Source: Tillus elongatus
Lineage: Eukaryota; Arthropoda; Insecta; Coleoptera; Cleridae
Direction of reading: 5' to 3'
NCBI GenBank assembly: GCA_964006375.1
Contig: OZ023264.1
Coordinates: 172,272,295 to 172,336,294, forward strand
DNA length: 64,000 nucleotides
Below, piece after piece: positions 29,416 through 42,915 of the stretch (within the stretch, counting starts at the first letter, position 1; each line of letters opens with the position of its first letter). The notes beneath the pieces were generated by a model. The model worked only from the letters and a program-made list of their open reading frames with translations, was not told the origin of the DNA and made no database searches. The position numbers were made by a program, and so were the translations under genes.

Positions 29416-29420
<5 letters not shown>
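27354..29420 (-). mobile_element. DD41D transposon A with about 430-bp inverted repeats
   Basis: CAGGGTCGCTGATAAGTCTG at the left end is matched by the reverse complement ending CTTATCAGCGACCCT at the right. The match continues with very few differences for about 430 bp (27354-27782 against 28989-29420), suggesting a fairly recent insertion. Both ends lie in (TA)n, as expected for a TA-targeting element. The transposase gene is on the minus strand and its 3' end runs into the inverted repeat. Confidence 0.9.
27567..28872 (-). pseudogene. DD41D transposase of element A (one stop, one frameshift)
   Basis: From 28872 (or the next Met at 28863) the frame gives an N-terminal helix-turn-helix region (MASLSETERIEILMMIGYGD; STVSKTLHRF; RTGRPVTVTNEE), then ILFSDESTFCLNGQVNRHNC with the first Asp at about residue 163. 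A single TAG at 28309-28311 interrupts NPH and MEQIHTQRPQKVNVWC. IWFQQDGAPPHF holds the second Asp; WPARSPDMTPLDFF holds the third, 41 residues later. A one-base shift in an A run near 27960 then moves the frame to FLWGHVKNLIYQNRPQNI. After VNGEHFEHLI the frame stays open about 60 codons into the inverted repeat. This would be a cut-and-paste transposase and is now inactive. Confidence 0.88.

Positions 29421-29498
<78 letters not shown>
29421..29498. repeat. (TA)n microsatellite, about 78 bp
   Basis: Abuts the right end of DD41D element A. Confidence 0.95.
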
Positions 29499-29500
<2 letters not shown>

Positions 29501-29732
29501 GACCTATATGGGAATGATACGTAGATAAATTAATTAATTTCCCACTGCAACACTAACAAATTAAAAAGTCACTTAAAACTTTAAAACACGAAAAGAACAT
29601 GGAATTATTATCAAGCTCTTCTCTTCACACAAATTTGTGTTAGCGTTAGCACTGTCCGGAACGGGGTGAAAACTGTAAACATTAAAAGTAGTTCAATGTT
29701 AATATGGTACTAAATAATAAAATGTGTAAAAA

Positions 29733-30067
29733 TCCTGGATGCAGCAAGTGCGTTATGGTAGTGAATTTTCATAGAAATGATCTGGCACAAAATATTTTAT
29801 TATAACTTTTTTATCTTGCAACATAGAAATCTAAATTTTGGTGTAGTTTAATTTTTATATCGTAAACCTACATACCAAATTTGGTTATCTTATCTTTTTT
29901 ATTTTTTGAGATACAAATTTTTTTCAAATAAAAACTCAAAATTTTCCCGGAAAACCTCGTCCGATTTTCCTGACTAACGAAATTATCCAATACATTTACA
30001 GAAGGAAGGTACATGCCACATTTTATTAAAATCGGCCGATTATATTTTGAGTTATCGGTGTGATACC

Positions 30068-30160
<93 letters not shown>
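29733..30160 (-). mobile_element. TA-core family, right half, minus orientation
   Basis: Runs from the GGATGCAGCAAGTGCGTTAT end (29735) back to the (TA)n tract through a body variant containing TTGCAAGATAAAAAAGTTAT (minus strand). Only one copy of the terminus is present, so the 320-bp terminal module of subfamily A is missing here. Confidence 0.75.
30072..30160. repeat. (TA)n microsatellite, about 89 bp
   Basis: Internal tract of the minus-strand TA-core copy. Confidence 0.95.
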
Positions 30161-30166
<6 letters not shown>

Positions 30167-30430
30167 TTATTGTTATATAAATAGTACAAAGCATCTTACA
30201 AATAAGTCTAAACTTGTGACTGCAAATGATGCAATTTTGACTAAATTTTAATCTAAATGTCAATTGTTCTAAAGTTCTGTCATCTGATTTCTAATCTCCA
30301 ACATTACCTCACCTCATTATGTACCATTACAATTTCTAGAAATATGGATGGTACTTGAAATCAGTTTCTTCATTTTAATCAAAAATTTCTATATTTTAAA
30401 ACTTGACTCAAATTAAATTCTTATATATAA

Positions 30431-30556
30431 AAATTTAAACTGACCCCGGATATGGGTTCTAGGGGTCCTAGTTCGCGCTCATTTGCAAACAATTTTTCAA
30501 AATTCAAAAGTCGAGATCTCCCCATTAGTGAATTTTTTCTACGAAAATTTACCAAA
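30431..30556 (-). mobile_element. TA-core family, left end, separated from its (TA)n by about 270 bp
   Basis: CTGACCCCGGATATG, GCGCTCATTTGCAAAC, CTCCCCATTAGTGAATTTTT. The 30161-30430 stretch between it and the (TA)n tract is unrelated, so something was inserted or rearranged at the microsatellite. Confidence 0.7.
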
Positions 30557-30692
30557 ATATATTATAGTCTTTGATTCTAGAATACTGTGGTCCAGGCAAG
30601 CGCAGTTGTAATGCTGTAAATAATGCTATCACAACGTTTGTTAAACCGGCGTTCCATTCATTTGTCTTGAGCGGTATTTTTACCGCTCACTG

Positions 30693-31061
30693 CAGTGTTA
30701 AAACGAATGGTATTTCCTTACTATTTTAAACACATGGGTGGGGGACTGTATTGTATACCAATACAGCTCTGTCGAGTGAAGTTGTTCGGAAATAACAACG
30801 CACACCTAACCCGAATTCATTGCCAGTTGCTATTGACCTACTCATATTTTCTGAATGAAGACGTGGTGCCGACTTTATTCCAAGTCACTATTAACCGACT
30901 ATTTATGAAATCAAATAAGTAAATTAAATCGATTGTCATAACATATGTAGTGTATTAAGACTAAGGGAAAAAGAAATAAAAAACATATTTAACTGTGCAC
31001 ATTTTAATTATATTTTAGGGTGTGCGGCGCACACCTTGCTCACTAGGAGAAATCGCCACTG
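30693..31061. repeat. Dispersed repeat X, copy 2
   Basis: Same ends (CAGTGTTAAAA and GCCACTG) and same internal blocks as 17404-17715, but with about 60 bp more internal sequence (30740-30815). Non-coding. Confidence 0.6.
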
Positions 31062-31866
31062 GGTGTAGTCTATATTTCCAAATGCCTAAATTTCATGCAA
31101 ATCTGTTATACACTTACAAACATACGTTAGAATTTTTCGGCGTTGTAATTTCCACTTTAAAAGTAATACATTTACCATTCCCATGGCAATATTTCTTGTT
31201 GTCGTGTCGTAGATTGGATGATGCAAACAAAAGTTCGCATTGAATAAGCGGATATGATTTACTGTCGGATATGAATTCGATACTACAGTATATTTTCAGA
31301 CATGTGGCGTTCTGTGATATTTTCACTACAGCCCTGCTGAAAATTTCGTAAAAGTTACGATTCCGGGCAATAAAAACTTTTAAACTCGGAAATTTCCCTC
31401 GTTCTCTTATATACGACTATGTTCCACTTGGACGTAATTAAAATGACATTCCAATTTTAATAGTGTGACACATTGTTGCGTTAATGTAACTGTCAAGTTA
31501 ACACTGTTGTAAAGTCCAGTCATGCGTTTTATTGAACAACAAGTTTGTTCTTGGTTTGTGCTCAATGTAATATGTATGTTTACATTCTTGCGAAAATGTA
31601 GTATCTAACTATTCAGATGTAGGTTATCAGGGATAGACTTTACAAAGCCTGAATTGCTATATCTACAAAATATAAAATGTCCAAATTCGGCAAGTCGTTA
31701 TCGTAGCGAATTTTTATAAAAGTTTCAATTCGTCCTAATTCAATTCCCTCTTAAGCTAGGATACTCAGTTGGCACTAGCAAAAAAGGTATGGATGAAGCA
31801 AAAGCTTGGTAACTTATTTTTATTTTCACAAAAACCTCACAGATTATTAAAAATCACCACAAAAAA

Positions 31867-31962
<96 letters not shown>

Positions 31963-34409
31963 TTTATTAACCCAACGTTTATGGGGTCATTCGGTTAAAA
32001 TTTTCTCTTTGTGTGGGAATTTTATGATATTCTTACAATTTTATGCAATGTTAGAATTTTTATGATATGTACGATAATAATATATATTCATTATATTTAC
32101 TTGTTGTATTCAGTTGCCGTTGGAATTATTTTTTTCTTTTAGTTAATTTTGCATGAGACTCTTAATAAAAATGTATAAATATATTGTTTTTTGTTTTAAT
32201 CTTTTTATATTAATAAATTATTAATAAATCTCAGAGCTTGGGTTCAGGAGTCGAAAAATGTACCACTTTGTTAATAAAAATTTGTATGAGCTTTATTTCG
32301 AGATTCAGGGTTTTTTTCTTAATAATGAAATGGATTTCAAACAAATGGATAATTTATTAACAAACAATTTAAATAACAAACAAAATAGAACAGTTTTTTA
32401 AAATTATGAAAAGAAATATTGCTTAACTATAAAATTCTTATTAATATTACAAATTCTTAACAATAATAAAACATCCCTTGAAAGGGTACTCACGATTTTT
32501 ATGCAGGTACAGTCCTTTTTATTTATTTATTAAATTAGTTTTATTTTTTTGTTAATTGCTTTATAGCTATTGAGCTGCATAAGTTCCATTCACCAACCTT
32601 TAAATATCACTTGAAGTATTTGCCTCCATGTGTTTTAATAGTTATTCTGTCCACTATACATTTGGGTTATGTGTGTAGTTTCTGGGTCTAACTTCGTTTT
32701 TACGGATTTTTCCTTCGATCAGATGAAGATAAAAAAAGAATCCCTTGCCTAGTATAATGGCAGTTGACAGTTTTTTTTTTAAATTTTTAATTAATATTTA
32801 CTAATAAAATTCCAACAAGAATTCATTACTTTACCATATACTCTCCAGTTTCCATTAATTGATTAAATAATATTTGTTCCAATTCAATTACCAATAATAA
32901 TCAGATCGCAGAAATAAACAGGTAACAGACACTGTCAAACTTATTTAATTATTTTCCTTTTACAATATTAACTAAAATTGTTGAGAATAAATGCTGAAAA
33001 TCAAGTAAAATTCTGATGTGCTCTCTTTAGCTACTTAAATTCAACTGCATCGATAAAATAAATCGACATTTATTGTATATAAAAACTGAAAAAAATTGAA
33101 TTAGCGTCCTTAAGCCATTCTAATAATAGACCTGCCTATTTAGGATTTTTTTTTCTTATATTACAGCTAGCCAAACATGCTATAATTTAAAAGAAAGCTT
33201 GTTTAAAACTGTGTATACATGTGGTTTCATTACGCCGTATGTTCTTAATTTGAATGGCAAACTTGCTATTTTTAAAATTGACAATTGTCATAAATATGAA
33301 AATTACTGACCGCTAATCTTTATAATACACAAATTATATAATGAAAAACTTATTATAGGTAATTTACTGATTACATAGAACTACTTTACCAGTGATTTGG
33401 TTAAATGATAATTTTATAATCTATACATGAAATTTGTAATTCTTTTATCTGTTATTTCAATTTCCACTCTAAAATTGTTTATAATAATCTACTTACCTAC
33501 AATTATAAACATATACAGTCATCAAAAATACAATTTAATACACTATTATATCAAATATTATACATAAGCCGTCCTCTCGTAACATGGTGTTCGACAATTG
33601 TTAAAAGTTGCATTTTTCTTTCATTTGCCCTTATTTTAGTTGCTACTATGTTACTCTAGAGATCCCTAATGATATAATCAACCAAATGCTTTCAAATTAT
33701 TAAATCTGTTTTGAATTTACAGCTATTATCAAATTTTGTGGAAATTCCGAAATGCCATATTATGTAAATTTTGGAATGGCACTATCAATTTGGAAATTGT
33801 ATGGACGTCACACTGATATGGACCACAATATATATAGTTACTATTTATGGTTTCTGTCAATTTTGATCATGAAAATTGCTGTGGAAAGGAGTTTTCCTTA
33901 TCACGTTACAACTGTACTGGACCACACCTCAAAATAACAGGGAATCAATAATATGTCAATAATATCTGATTGCTATACCTTCCTATCTATTCTAATCATG
34001 TTGTGTTCGTATTTTTCCACACATTTGATCCTATGTGCTTCCTAAATTAATTGAATTTTATTGTTATAGTACCAAAGTTTTTGACGATTTGTTTGCTGCG
34101 TTTAACGTACTTATCAAGATGGAGACGTGATTCTGCCAATGAATGTTGATCTTTTATTTTAATTAGCTTAAGTGATCTTGTATACAGCTTTATTAAATAT
34201 AATATTTTAATTTTGAATATATTGTCTTTGGAAAATAAACATTTTTTTATGTAAGTTGCACACTTTGATTTCAAATACTAACTTTATACCCTTTTTTAAA
34301 CCGTCTCTGGCAAGACATACTGTAATAAGAATAACGTAAATTTCCCAAGATTTTCTCTTTTAATTTTTCTAAATTTAGATGCATTTCTGGTACATTAAAA
34401 TTACCATAG

Positions 34410-34413
<4 letters not shown>
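31062..34413. other. Plain AT-rich intron with scattered remnants
   Basis: A decayed TA-core terminus lies at 31679-31725 (GGCAAGTCGTTATCGTAGCG). Between 32000 and 34400 I recognise no gene or repeat family. Confidence 0.5.
31870..31955. repeat. (TA)n microsatellite, about 86 bp
   Basis: No clear TA-core body next to it, though a decayed terminus lies about 150 bp away. Confidence 0.95.

Positions 34414-34474
<61 letters not shown>
34414..34474. repeat. (TA)n microsatellite, about 61 bp
   Basis: Followed by decayed TA-core subfamily B sequence. Confidence 0.95.
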
Positions 34475-34478
<4 letters not shown>

Positions 34479-34665
34479 TTTATATACTTAGGCTACTTTG
34501 ATGAAACTTGGTACCTATGTTTCTCGTATAGAAATTTTCTTACGTGCCAAAATTAAGTTTTCGATGTCTCGAAAATAATTTTTAAATAATTTAAATAATG
34601 AAAATTTGAAAACAATCTTTATGAAAATGCGATACTGTAACCTACTTTCTGCTGCCTAAATTTAC
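34475..34665 (+). mobile_element. TA-core family, strongly decayed right-half remnant
   Basis: TTTGATGAAACTTGGTACCT, CGTGCCAAAATTAAGTTTTC and a terminal remnant at 34620 (ATGAAAATGCGATACTGTAA) follow the order of subfamily B with many changes. Confidence 0.5.
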
Positions 34666-35811
34666 TGCTGGTTACAATCTATCTTATTCCTTTGTTTAGA
34701 GATTTATTGACTGAAGGAGAAGATTTTGTCAATCTTATTTTGTTAAATGAGTAAACATACACTTAAAATTTCAAACTCTATAATTTAAGATTCTGGAAAA
34801 AAGTCACTGGAAGAGTCTATTTCAGATAAATTTTCTGCAAATACATAAACTGAATTAAAATTCGTAGCTGTTGAAATAGAAATATCAGAAACGCCTTTGT
34901 AAACACACTCATTACAATATGCGTTATCCAAACCTCGCATTTATTTCAGAAGATTTGTCTAAAAATCACATAATCCAACATTTCAGAAGAGAAACTATAT
35001 TTGTTTTGTACTTTTTGGCATTTTTGCACAGAAACCTAATCTACGTCTGTAATATTTAATAGATTTTATTGATCAAATTTTGGTCTATTGCCTTCCTTTG
35101 ACCACCAATGTCAATGTAAACCAAGAGACTTTTGTAATGCAAATAGGTAGCTTTTATATGAGTCACTTGCATATTAAATTTGGTTACAATATCTGTGTTA
35201 TTGTTGAAAATTTGTGTATATATGCGCGTGTGTATATGTGTGTAGTTTAATTTATATATTTAGATAGAACAACTCAAAGAACAAAGGAACGTATCTATTT
35301 TTTTAATATTCCAATTATTTTGCATTTAGGACCATCAACGGTTAGTTGGGACGGGCAATTAAAACTTTGAGAAAAATTATAAAACCACGGTGGTCTTATG
35401 AGAATTTTTAATTAATTATATAGTCAACAAGAATATAGTGCGAAATTGGTCTTGCGCCGCGTTTTGTCAACCTGGCCAACATTTGTCTTTTATCGGTGAT
35501 GAGGTAGACCATTCTTTATGAAACCAAATATTATTTCTGAAAAATCTTAATTTATTAAGCAGTAGTGTTTTGCTAGAACTAAAAAAATGGCTATGCTGAC
35601 CATCAGGATGTATGGTTCCAGCAAGTTGTAGCATCTCCGCATTTTGGCCTTAAAGTCCAAAAGTTTTTATATAACGGTTTACCGAACAGATAAATTGAAC
35701 GTTAAGGTAAAACATAGTGGCAAACTCGGATACTTGATTTAAACCAATGCGACTCTTTTTTATGGAGTCACCTGAAAAACGACCTGCACAAATAATTAAT
35801 TATTTTTGTAT
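34666..35811. other. No gene recognised
   Basis: AT-rich intron sequence. Confidence 0.5.
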
Positions 35812-36368
35812 TTCAACAACACACCACGAGGGCTTACAGCCTAAATACTATCGTACCGTGGGTGTTGACAAGGAGGAAAGATGCAACTTATTAATTCTGG
35901 ACTTGAAGGTTTGGAGGTTCGGGGTAGAAGGAAAAACTTGTGCCGGCAAGGAGTTCCACAACTTGGAAGTCCTCGGAACAAAAGAGCGGGCATAACAAGA
36001 TGTTCTATGTCTGGTGACCTGGACAGTAAAAGGGTGCATTCGCTCTGTTCCCCTGGTAGATCTGTTGGGGGCAGCAGGTGGAGGAACTATGGAAGAAAGC
36101 TCCCCTGAGCAGTGCCCGTGTAGATATCTATAAAAGAGACAGATGTCACCAACGGCACATTGGTGGGCAAGGGATGGCAGCCTTTGGGTGATGGTAAGGT
36201 CACGTATAGCGCTCCTCTGAATGGAGTCCAGGATAGTTAGTGTAGAAGCAGCAGCAGCACCCTAGATGTGGGAGCAGTATTCGCGGTTTGGTCTTATTTG
36301 TGAAGTATATAAGGTATAAAGATTAGCTGGTGAGAAGTATTTGCGAGCCCGGAAGAGGAAACCTAATT
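35812..36368 (-). pseudogene. LINE family J, 3' fragment ending at a (TA)n tract
   Basis: Same text as the 3' 560 bp of the intact LINE (minus strand), including the 3' end GTGGTGTGTTGTTGAAAT. It contains ATATCTATAAAAGAGA at 36124-36139, the unexpanded form of the later microsatellite site. Homology stops at CTAATTTC, 10 bp before the (TA)n tract at 36379. Confidence 0.85.
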
Positions 36369-36373
36369 TCATA

Positions 36374-36378
<5 letters not shown>

Positions 36379-36450
<72 letters not shown>
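36379..36450. repeat. (TA)n microsatellite, about 72 bp
   Basis: Joins a LINE fragment on its left to a TA-core right end on its right. Confidence 0.95.
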
Positions 36451-36454
<4 letters not shown>

Positions 36455-36541
36455 TTGTTGCAAAAAAGTTATAAAAAATATTTGGTGCCAGATAATTTCT
36501 ATGGACATTCGCTACCATAACGTACTTGTTGCGCCCAGACT
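36451..36541 (+). mobile_element. TA-core family, right-end fragment
   Basis: TTGTTGCAAAAAAGTTATAA, TTTGGTGCCAGATAATTTCT and ATTCGCTACCATAACGTACT match the right end of the copy at 29733-30160. Confidence 0.7.
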
Positions 36542-36657
36542 TCTTTCAAGCAATAGCTGCTCTTTAAAGCGACAATTTTGTAAATATAAATAAATATTTG
36601 TGGATACTTGTGCATTGACCTGAGTTTCTATTTTGTTGTAATTTTTTTATGTTTGTT

Positions 36658-37986
<1,329 letters not shown>

Positions 37987-39396
37987 AAATTTTTATTCTT
38001 TCAAGCAATACCTGCTATTTAGAAAGACAATTTTGTAAATATGAATAAATATTTGTGGATACTTTTGCATTGACCTGAGTTTTTTTATGTTATTTTTTGT
38101 TTTGTTATATGCAGTTTTGAAAATTGTGTACAATTTGTGTATTTTCAGGCTTTATTGTAGTCTTTTTGTATGTAGCTTTTGACGAACAATTAGCTTATAT
38201 ACTGACAGGTTCATTGTGATAAATATCAGTCCATCTTCCTATCTATCTATCTATCTATCTATGATCTGTTATATCTTTGTGGCCCTATTTTAACATATAG
38301 TAATAGACGATGTGTTTAAAGCGGGAACAGTAAATTGCGCCCTGCGTCAGTAATTTCTTTTATGCTATTGTGAAGAACAAAACAAATTTTTAGACAGCAG
38401 ACTAACTCATCTTGGTTTGTACTGTGTTAGCTGAAAAATAATGCAATTATCGGGTTTAAGTTTTGGTGAAGTTATAATTGACGAAGCGGACAGCACTACA
38501 ACAGGAAACTGGTTTCTCTCAAAACAAAGCCCGAACTTTATTTATAAACATTTTTATTTAGAAGTTCCTAATATGTGTTGACTTATATTTAATATTCATC
38601 CCTGGGGATAATCGAAAGTCCCCAAATTATTACAAGCACGGAAAAACACTAAACCAAAGGAAAATTAAATTTCACAAAGGCAATTGCTTTTAAATTTATG
38701 CAATATGATCTCAGAAGTCTCCTCCTGACGAAAAAGAAACAACTTCATGGAAAATTTCAGATAAGAATGTTCGCCCTGAACTGAACGGAAAGTTAGGAAC
38801 TCCTCAAAAGAAGTTTAACTAACAACAAACATTAAACTTTGAGATTCTACTCGAACCCATATCGACATTTTTTATTCTACTTGTTATTGCTTTTCTTTAA
38901 AAACTAACCATATGCCATTATGTCTGGTGTTGGCCATTTCAGGCGTGGCAGTAGAATAGCCGTTCCGTTTAAGAACTGCTCCGCAATATTTTCGGCGATT
39001 CGGCTTTATTGATTTACAAATAGCTACCTTATCGTAAATGATATAACTTTGGTTAGATACGAAACAAAGTTGTATAGCTGCAATGTGGTGTCTGTTTAAC
39101 AGCTTTATACGTATCGATCGAAGACTGGGAAATGTTGTAGAACATATACATAAAGAGAGTTTGCTACTTTCCTATTTTGCCCTTAACGACACCTAAATGG
39201 GGTAGATGCGAATTGAACATAGATTTTACACTCCTGTAACGCTGAAAAGAAAACAGCCTATAAAAATCAATGAAGACTTATCACTATGATGGCAATAATA
39301 AGGGAAATTATAAAAACGCGCAAACAAGGGATGCTGCGAAGGCTTATTTAATGTATAATTACAGTACCTTCTCCCTAATAGACAGTTTGCATGGTT
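37987..39396. other. No gene recognised; (CTAT)n at 38238-38263
   Basis: Contains a short CTAT tandem repeat. A duplicated phrase, TTTGTAAATATGAATAAATA with GTGGATACTT, follows both TA-core ends at 36.57 and 38.03 kb, so part of the flank was copied with the element. Confidence 0.5.
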
Positions 39397-39528
39397 TTTA
39401 GGGGATTTTCTTAGAAAAAATTCAGTATTGGGGGAAACCCGGCTTTTGAATTTTGAAACCAATATCTTTCAAATGAGCGCGTACCAGGAGCCCTAGAAGC
39501 CATTTCCGGGGTAGGTTTAATTTCTATA

Positions 39529-39607
<79 letters not shown>
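39397..39607 (+). mobile_element. TA-core family, left-end fragment plus (TA)n
   Basis: Degenerate palindromic end (TTAGGGGATTTTCTTAG), CCATTTCCGGGGTAGGTTTA and (TA)n at 39533-39607. A foldback element begins about 30 bp later, in place of the usual body. Confidence 0.65.
39533..39607. repeat. (TA)n microsatellite, about 75 bp
   Basis: Tract of the truncated TA-core copy. Confidence 0.95.
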
Positions 39608-39614
<7 letters not shown>

Positions 39615-39639
39615 TCGTTCTCAGAGGCGAACTCTTCAG

Positions 39640-39930
39640 TAGGACAAGGTAGTCCTAGAGCGTTTAGAAAAATTAGCTTTTCAGCCATTTCGTTTATTTA
39701 ACGGATCGCGATTTGACGAATATTGTTTTTGCGTAGCCGATTGAACTCTTCAGTAGGACAAGATAGTCCTAGAGCGTTTAGAAAAATTTCGTTTATTTAA
39801 CGGATGGCTTGTTTAAAATCGGTTACGCAAAGACGTCAAATTCGACAAATTCCTCAAGTCGCGATCCGTTAAATAAACGAAATGGCTGAAAAGCAAATTT
39901 TTCTAAACGCTTTTGTACTACCTTGTCCTA
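39640..39930. mobile_element. Small foldback element with 72-bp arms
   Basis: TAGGACAAGGTAGT... (39640-39711) is inverted at 39859-39930, both containing CATTTCGTTTATTTAACGGA or its complement. The spacer holds a shorter direct copy of the left arm (39744-39806) and a second inverted pair, GCGTAGCCGATT against AATCGGTTACGC. It has no coding capacity. Confidence 0.75.
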
Positions 39931-39966
39931 ATGGACAAAAATTTATGACCACGTTAATGAAACTAA

Positions 39967-41246
39967 AATTTATTGAAAAACACAGTCTAATCCACGACAG
40001 GCAGTATGGATTCCGTCAGTGCAGATCAACTGCCGACCTCCCATTCTGGAAACAAGTCTATGGAGCTACACGAGGAATCCTAGATTGTCGCTCTAGACAT
40101 ATCCAAAGCATTCGACCAGGTCTGGCACGCAGCGCTGCTTAATAAACTTCCAGCATATGGCCTACCACCAAAACTCTGTACCTGGACAGCAAATTTCCTC
40201 TTCAACCGGAGCATTTCTGTTGTTATGGATGGACATTCCTCTAAACTGTATCCAATTAATACAGTCTTTGCTGTAGCTTTAGCCCCTACTTTGTTTCTTC
40301 TTCACATCAATGACCTCCTCTCTAACACATCCAACCCAGTTCACAGTTATTCAGACGACAGCACTCTCCACTCAAATATACAATATTCTAAGCCTGTCTC
40401 TTTGACCCAATTAGACTCATGGAGGGTTCTGTCTCCGTAGATCTCCAAAAAATATTAGACAGGAAGTAAAAATTTTATACAATTCAATCCCACCACATCT
40501 CAGTCTTGCTTTCTATCTTATAAGAGATACACCGGCCCTAGACCCATCGCAATGAACAACCAAGTCATTCAAAGTAATGAGTCCTTTTCGCTTGTTGGCA
40601 TTTCTGTGGATCGAAATCTCAATTGGCCCCAACATGTAACATCAATTGCTGAAGCGGCTGCTAAGAAATTAGGTTTCCTCTACCGGGCTCGCAAATACTT
40701 TTCACCAGCTAATCTCTATACCTTATATACTCCACAAATAAGGCCAAACCTCGAATACTGCTCCCACATCTGGGGTGCCGCTGCCGCTTCTACACTCGCT
40801 ATCCTGGACTCCATTCAGAATAGTGCTATACGGCTCATCGGTGACCCTAGCGTCACCCAGAGGCTGAAATGTCTTGCCCACCGGCATGCCGTTGGTGACC
40901 TCTTTCTCTCTTTTATATATATCCGCACGGGCATTGCTCAGATGAGCTTTCTTCCATAGTTTCTCCACCTGCTGCCCCCAACAGATCTACCAGGGGGAAC
41001 AGAGCGAATGCACCCTCTTACTGTTCAGGTCACCAGGCATAGAACATCTTATTATGCCCGCTCTTTTGTCCCGAGGACTTCCAAGTTGTGGAATTCCTTT
41101 CCGGCACATGTTTTTCCTTCCCCTCCGAACCTCCAAGCCTTCAAGTCCAGAATTAACAAGTTGCCTATTTCCTCCTTGTCGATACCCACGGTACGATAGT
41201 ATTTAGGCTGTAAGCCCTAGTAGTGTGTTATTGAAATATAAAAAAC
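39967..41246 (+). pseudogene. LINE family J, decayed copy of the RT and C-terminal region
   Basis: Plus-strand copy from the RT region (KFIEKHSLIHDRQYGFRQCR) to the 3' end (TAGTGTGTTATTGAAATAT). It has small deletions near 40042 and 40440, frameshifts, and an active site reading HSYSDDSTL. The site that is (TA)n in the 52 kb copy reads TATATATAT here (40911-40922). Confidence 0.85.
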
Positions 41247-41849
41247 AGTGTTGGTGGCGGTGTAATAGTACCATGTACCATTTCATAATAATATGTTGAA
41301 CCACTTTCAAGATATTTGAAAAAATAGTTTTAAGAAAATTATTTAATCACCCTGTAAAACGAACACGAGCAATATTTTACTAAGGCATCTTGAGCCCAAG
41401 CGCTTTGTCATCCCTTAGCTAATGTACAGTTAATTATGGGGCACTCTGTATAGAGCAGATAACGATAGTTGAACGATTATTAGACTTGTGTTGCACAAAC
41501 AGCAGCATAATCGCTAGAGAGTTGATGTAACGTATGTACAAACATATAGTGTTATTAATTCGAGTGTGTGAAGTAAATGAGCTCAACCTTAACATGTACG
41601 TATGCAAATTTGTGTATTGGATGCATTATAGTGTGAAAACGCTTCGCGGTAATAAACTGGCCAATCGTGTAGGTCTCACTCGTCCTCTATTATCAACAGA
41701 AATCGCGGCACCTAACCAACGAAATAATTATCACGCTTGGATAAATCCTGCAGCAAGAGGATCATGACATTTAATATAAATTAACATAAATAACCAATAA
41801 CAACAAGTGCTTATTTAGTGAATATTCCTTAAAGGGATAACAGTAGAAT
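41247..41849. other. No gene recognised
   Basis: CACCCTGTAAAACG at 41348 looks like a mariner-type terminus. A 77-codon frame at 41534-41767 has no known domain. Confidence 0.45.
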
Positions 41850-42655
41850 CGAAAAAAAATTTCCGAAAATAAACTTTAAAAAATGGTTTCGAAAATACTA
41901 GTTTCCTAGCCAACAAACCTTAGGTTAAATAGCAAATTGGGTCATTGAAACTTGAAGGATTTAATGAAAATTCGGTAACAAAACGCACTTACTGCGTCTC
42001 AATTTTTTTTCTTACAAACATGTATCATATTTCGGTAAAAAATACAAAAATGCAATAATATAAGGCTATTCGAAAAAAACAATTTTATGGATCACCAACG
42101 ACTTATGGACCACCCTGCGGTTGTTAAAAATTTTCATAAGATGCAGCTTAAGACACCCTCTAATTAGCATATACAATTTTTTCTCGTATCTTGTATAATA
42201 ACAATTATATTAGTAAAAGTGCGTCAGCTTGTATATATGCAAATATATACAAACTGAAAGTATACGCGTTATATGGATTCTAAGGGGCATAGTTTGCGCT
42301 CATTTGAAGAAATCTTTTTAGAATTGAAAAGTCGCGGTCTCCTCACTAACGAATTTTTTCTACAAAAATTAGCTAAAAATTATAGACCGTTTAACCATAA
42401 ACTTAACTAAACCTACAGCCAAAGTATCAACTTAACTATACCTACAGGCAAAGAATCAGAGAAAGGGTGCATTTAAAATGAATTTTCTGTAAACATTTTA
42501 GTGAAATGAAGGACAATGGCGGTTGAAACTGAAAGTTAAGGGTTTGCAGAACAGTTTTCTGGCGACATTTTCTTTACATAACCCGTATTTGTTTCAGATT
42601 CTTTGCCTAAATGTTGTGAATTTTGACGTTTCAAATCGCGACTTGAAATTTGTCG
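41850..42655 (-). mobile_element. TA-core family, rearranged minus-strand copy without an expanded (TA)n
   Basis: The terminal module (ACGCACTTACTGCGTC at about 41981) runs to a left end at 42330-42376, and the (TA)n position holds only GTATATATGCAAATATATAC (42223-42242). A further body segment (42377-42655) follows out of order, so the copy is rearranged. Confidence 0.65.
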
Positions 42656-42915
42656 ATTCCTTTTTTCTTCAATATCTTAGTAGGCGTTGAGCTGACATGT
42701 CTAAGACTTGCACATTATTAGGACACTTTTTACAGAGTAATCTTTTTGTGCTATTCTCAACTTTGGATTGCATTTGTTTTTGAGCTACAGGTATCAACGT
42801 TTGTTTTTATTATGGCCGCCATATTGAATTTTTTGCTCATGTGATAGCCTGTGAAAAGAGCTTTCCAATGATGTACAACACGCTTAAGAAATGTTGTAAT
42901 TTCACTGACATCAGT
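42650..42915 (+). mobile_element. Fragment of the inverted repeat of DD41D element C
   Basis: Matches 46120-46380 in the left inverted repeat of the element at 45956-48460: CAATATCTTAGTAGGCGTTG, TTTTTGAGCTACAGGTATC and TGTGATAGCCTGTGAAAAGA. Confidence 0.75.

Noticed and set aside
38238..38263. Direct repeats that might suggest a CRISPR-like array
   Set aside because: It is a simple (CTAT)n microsatellite in a eukaryotic intron; there are no spacers.
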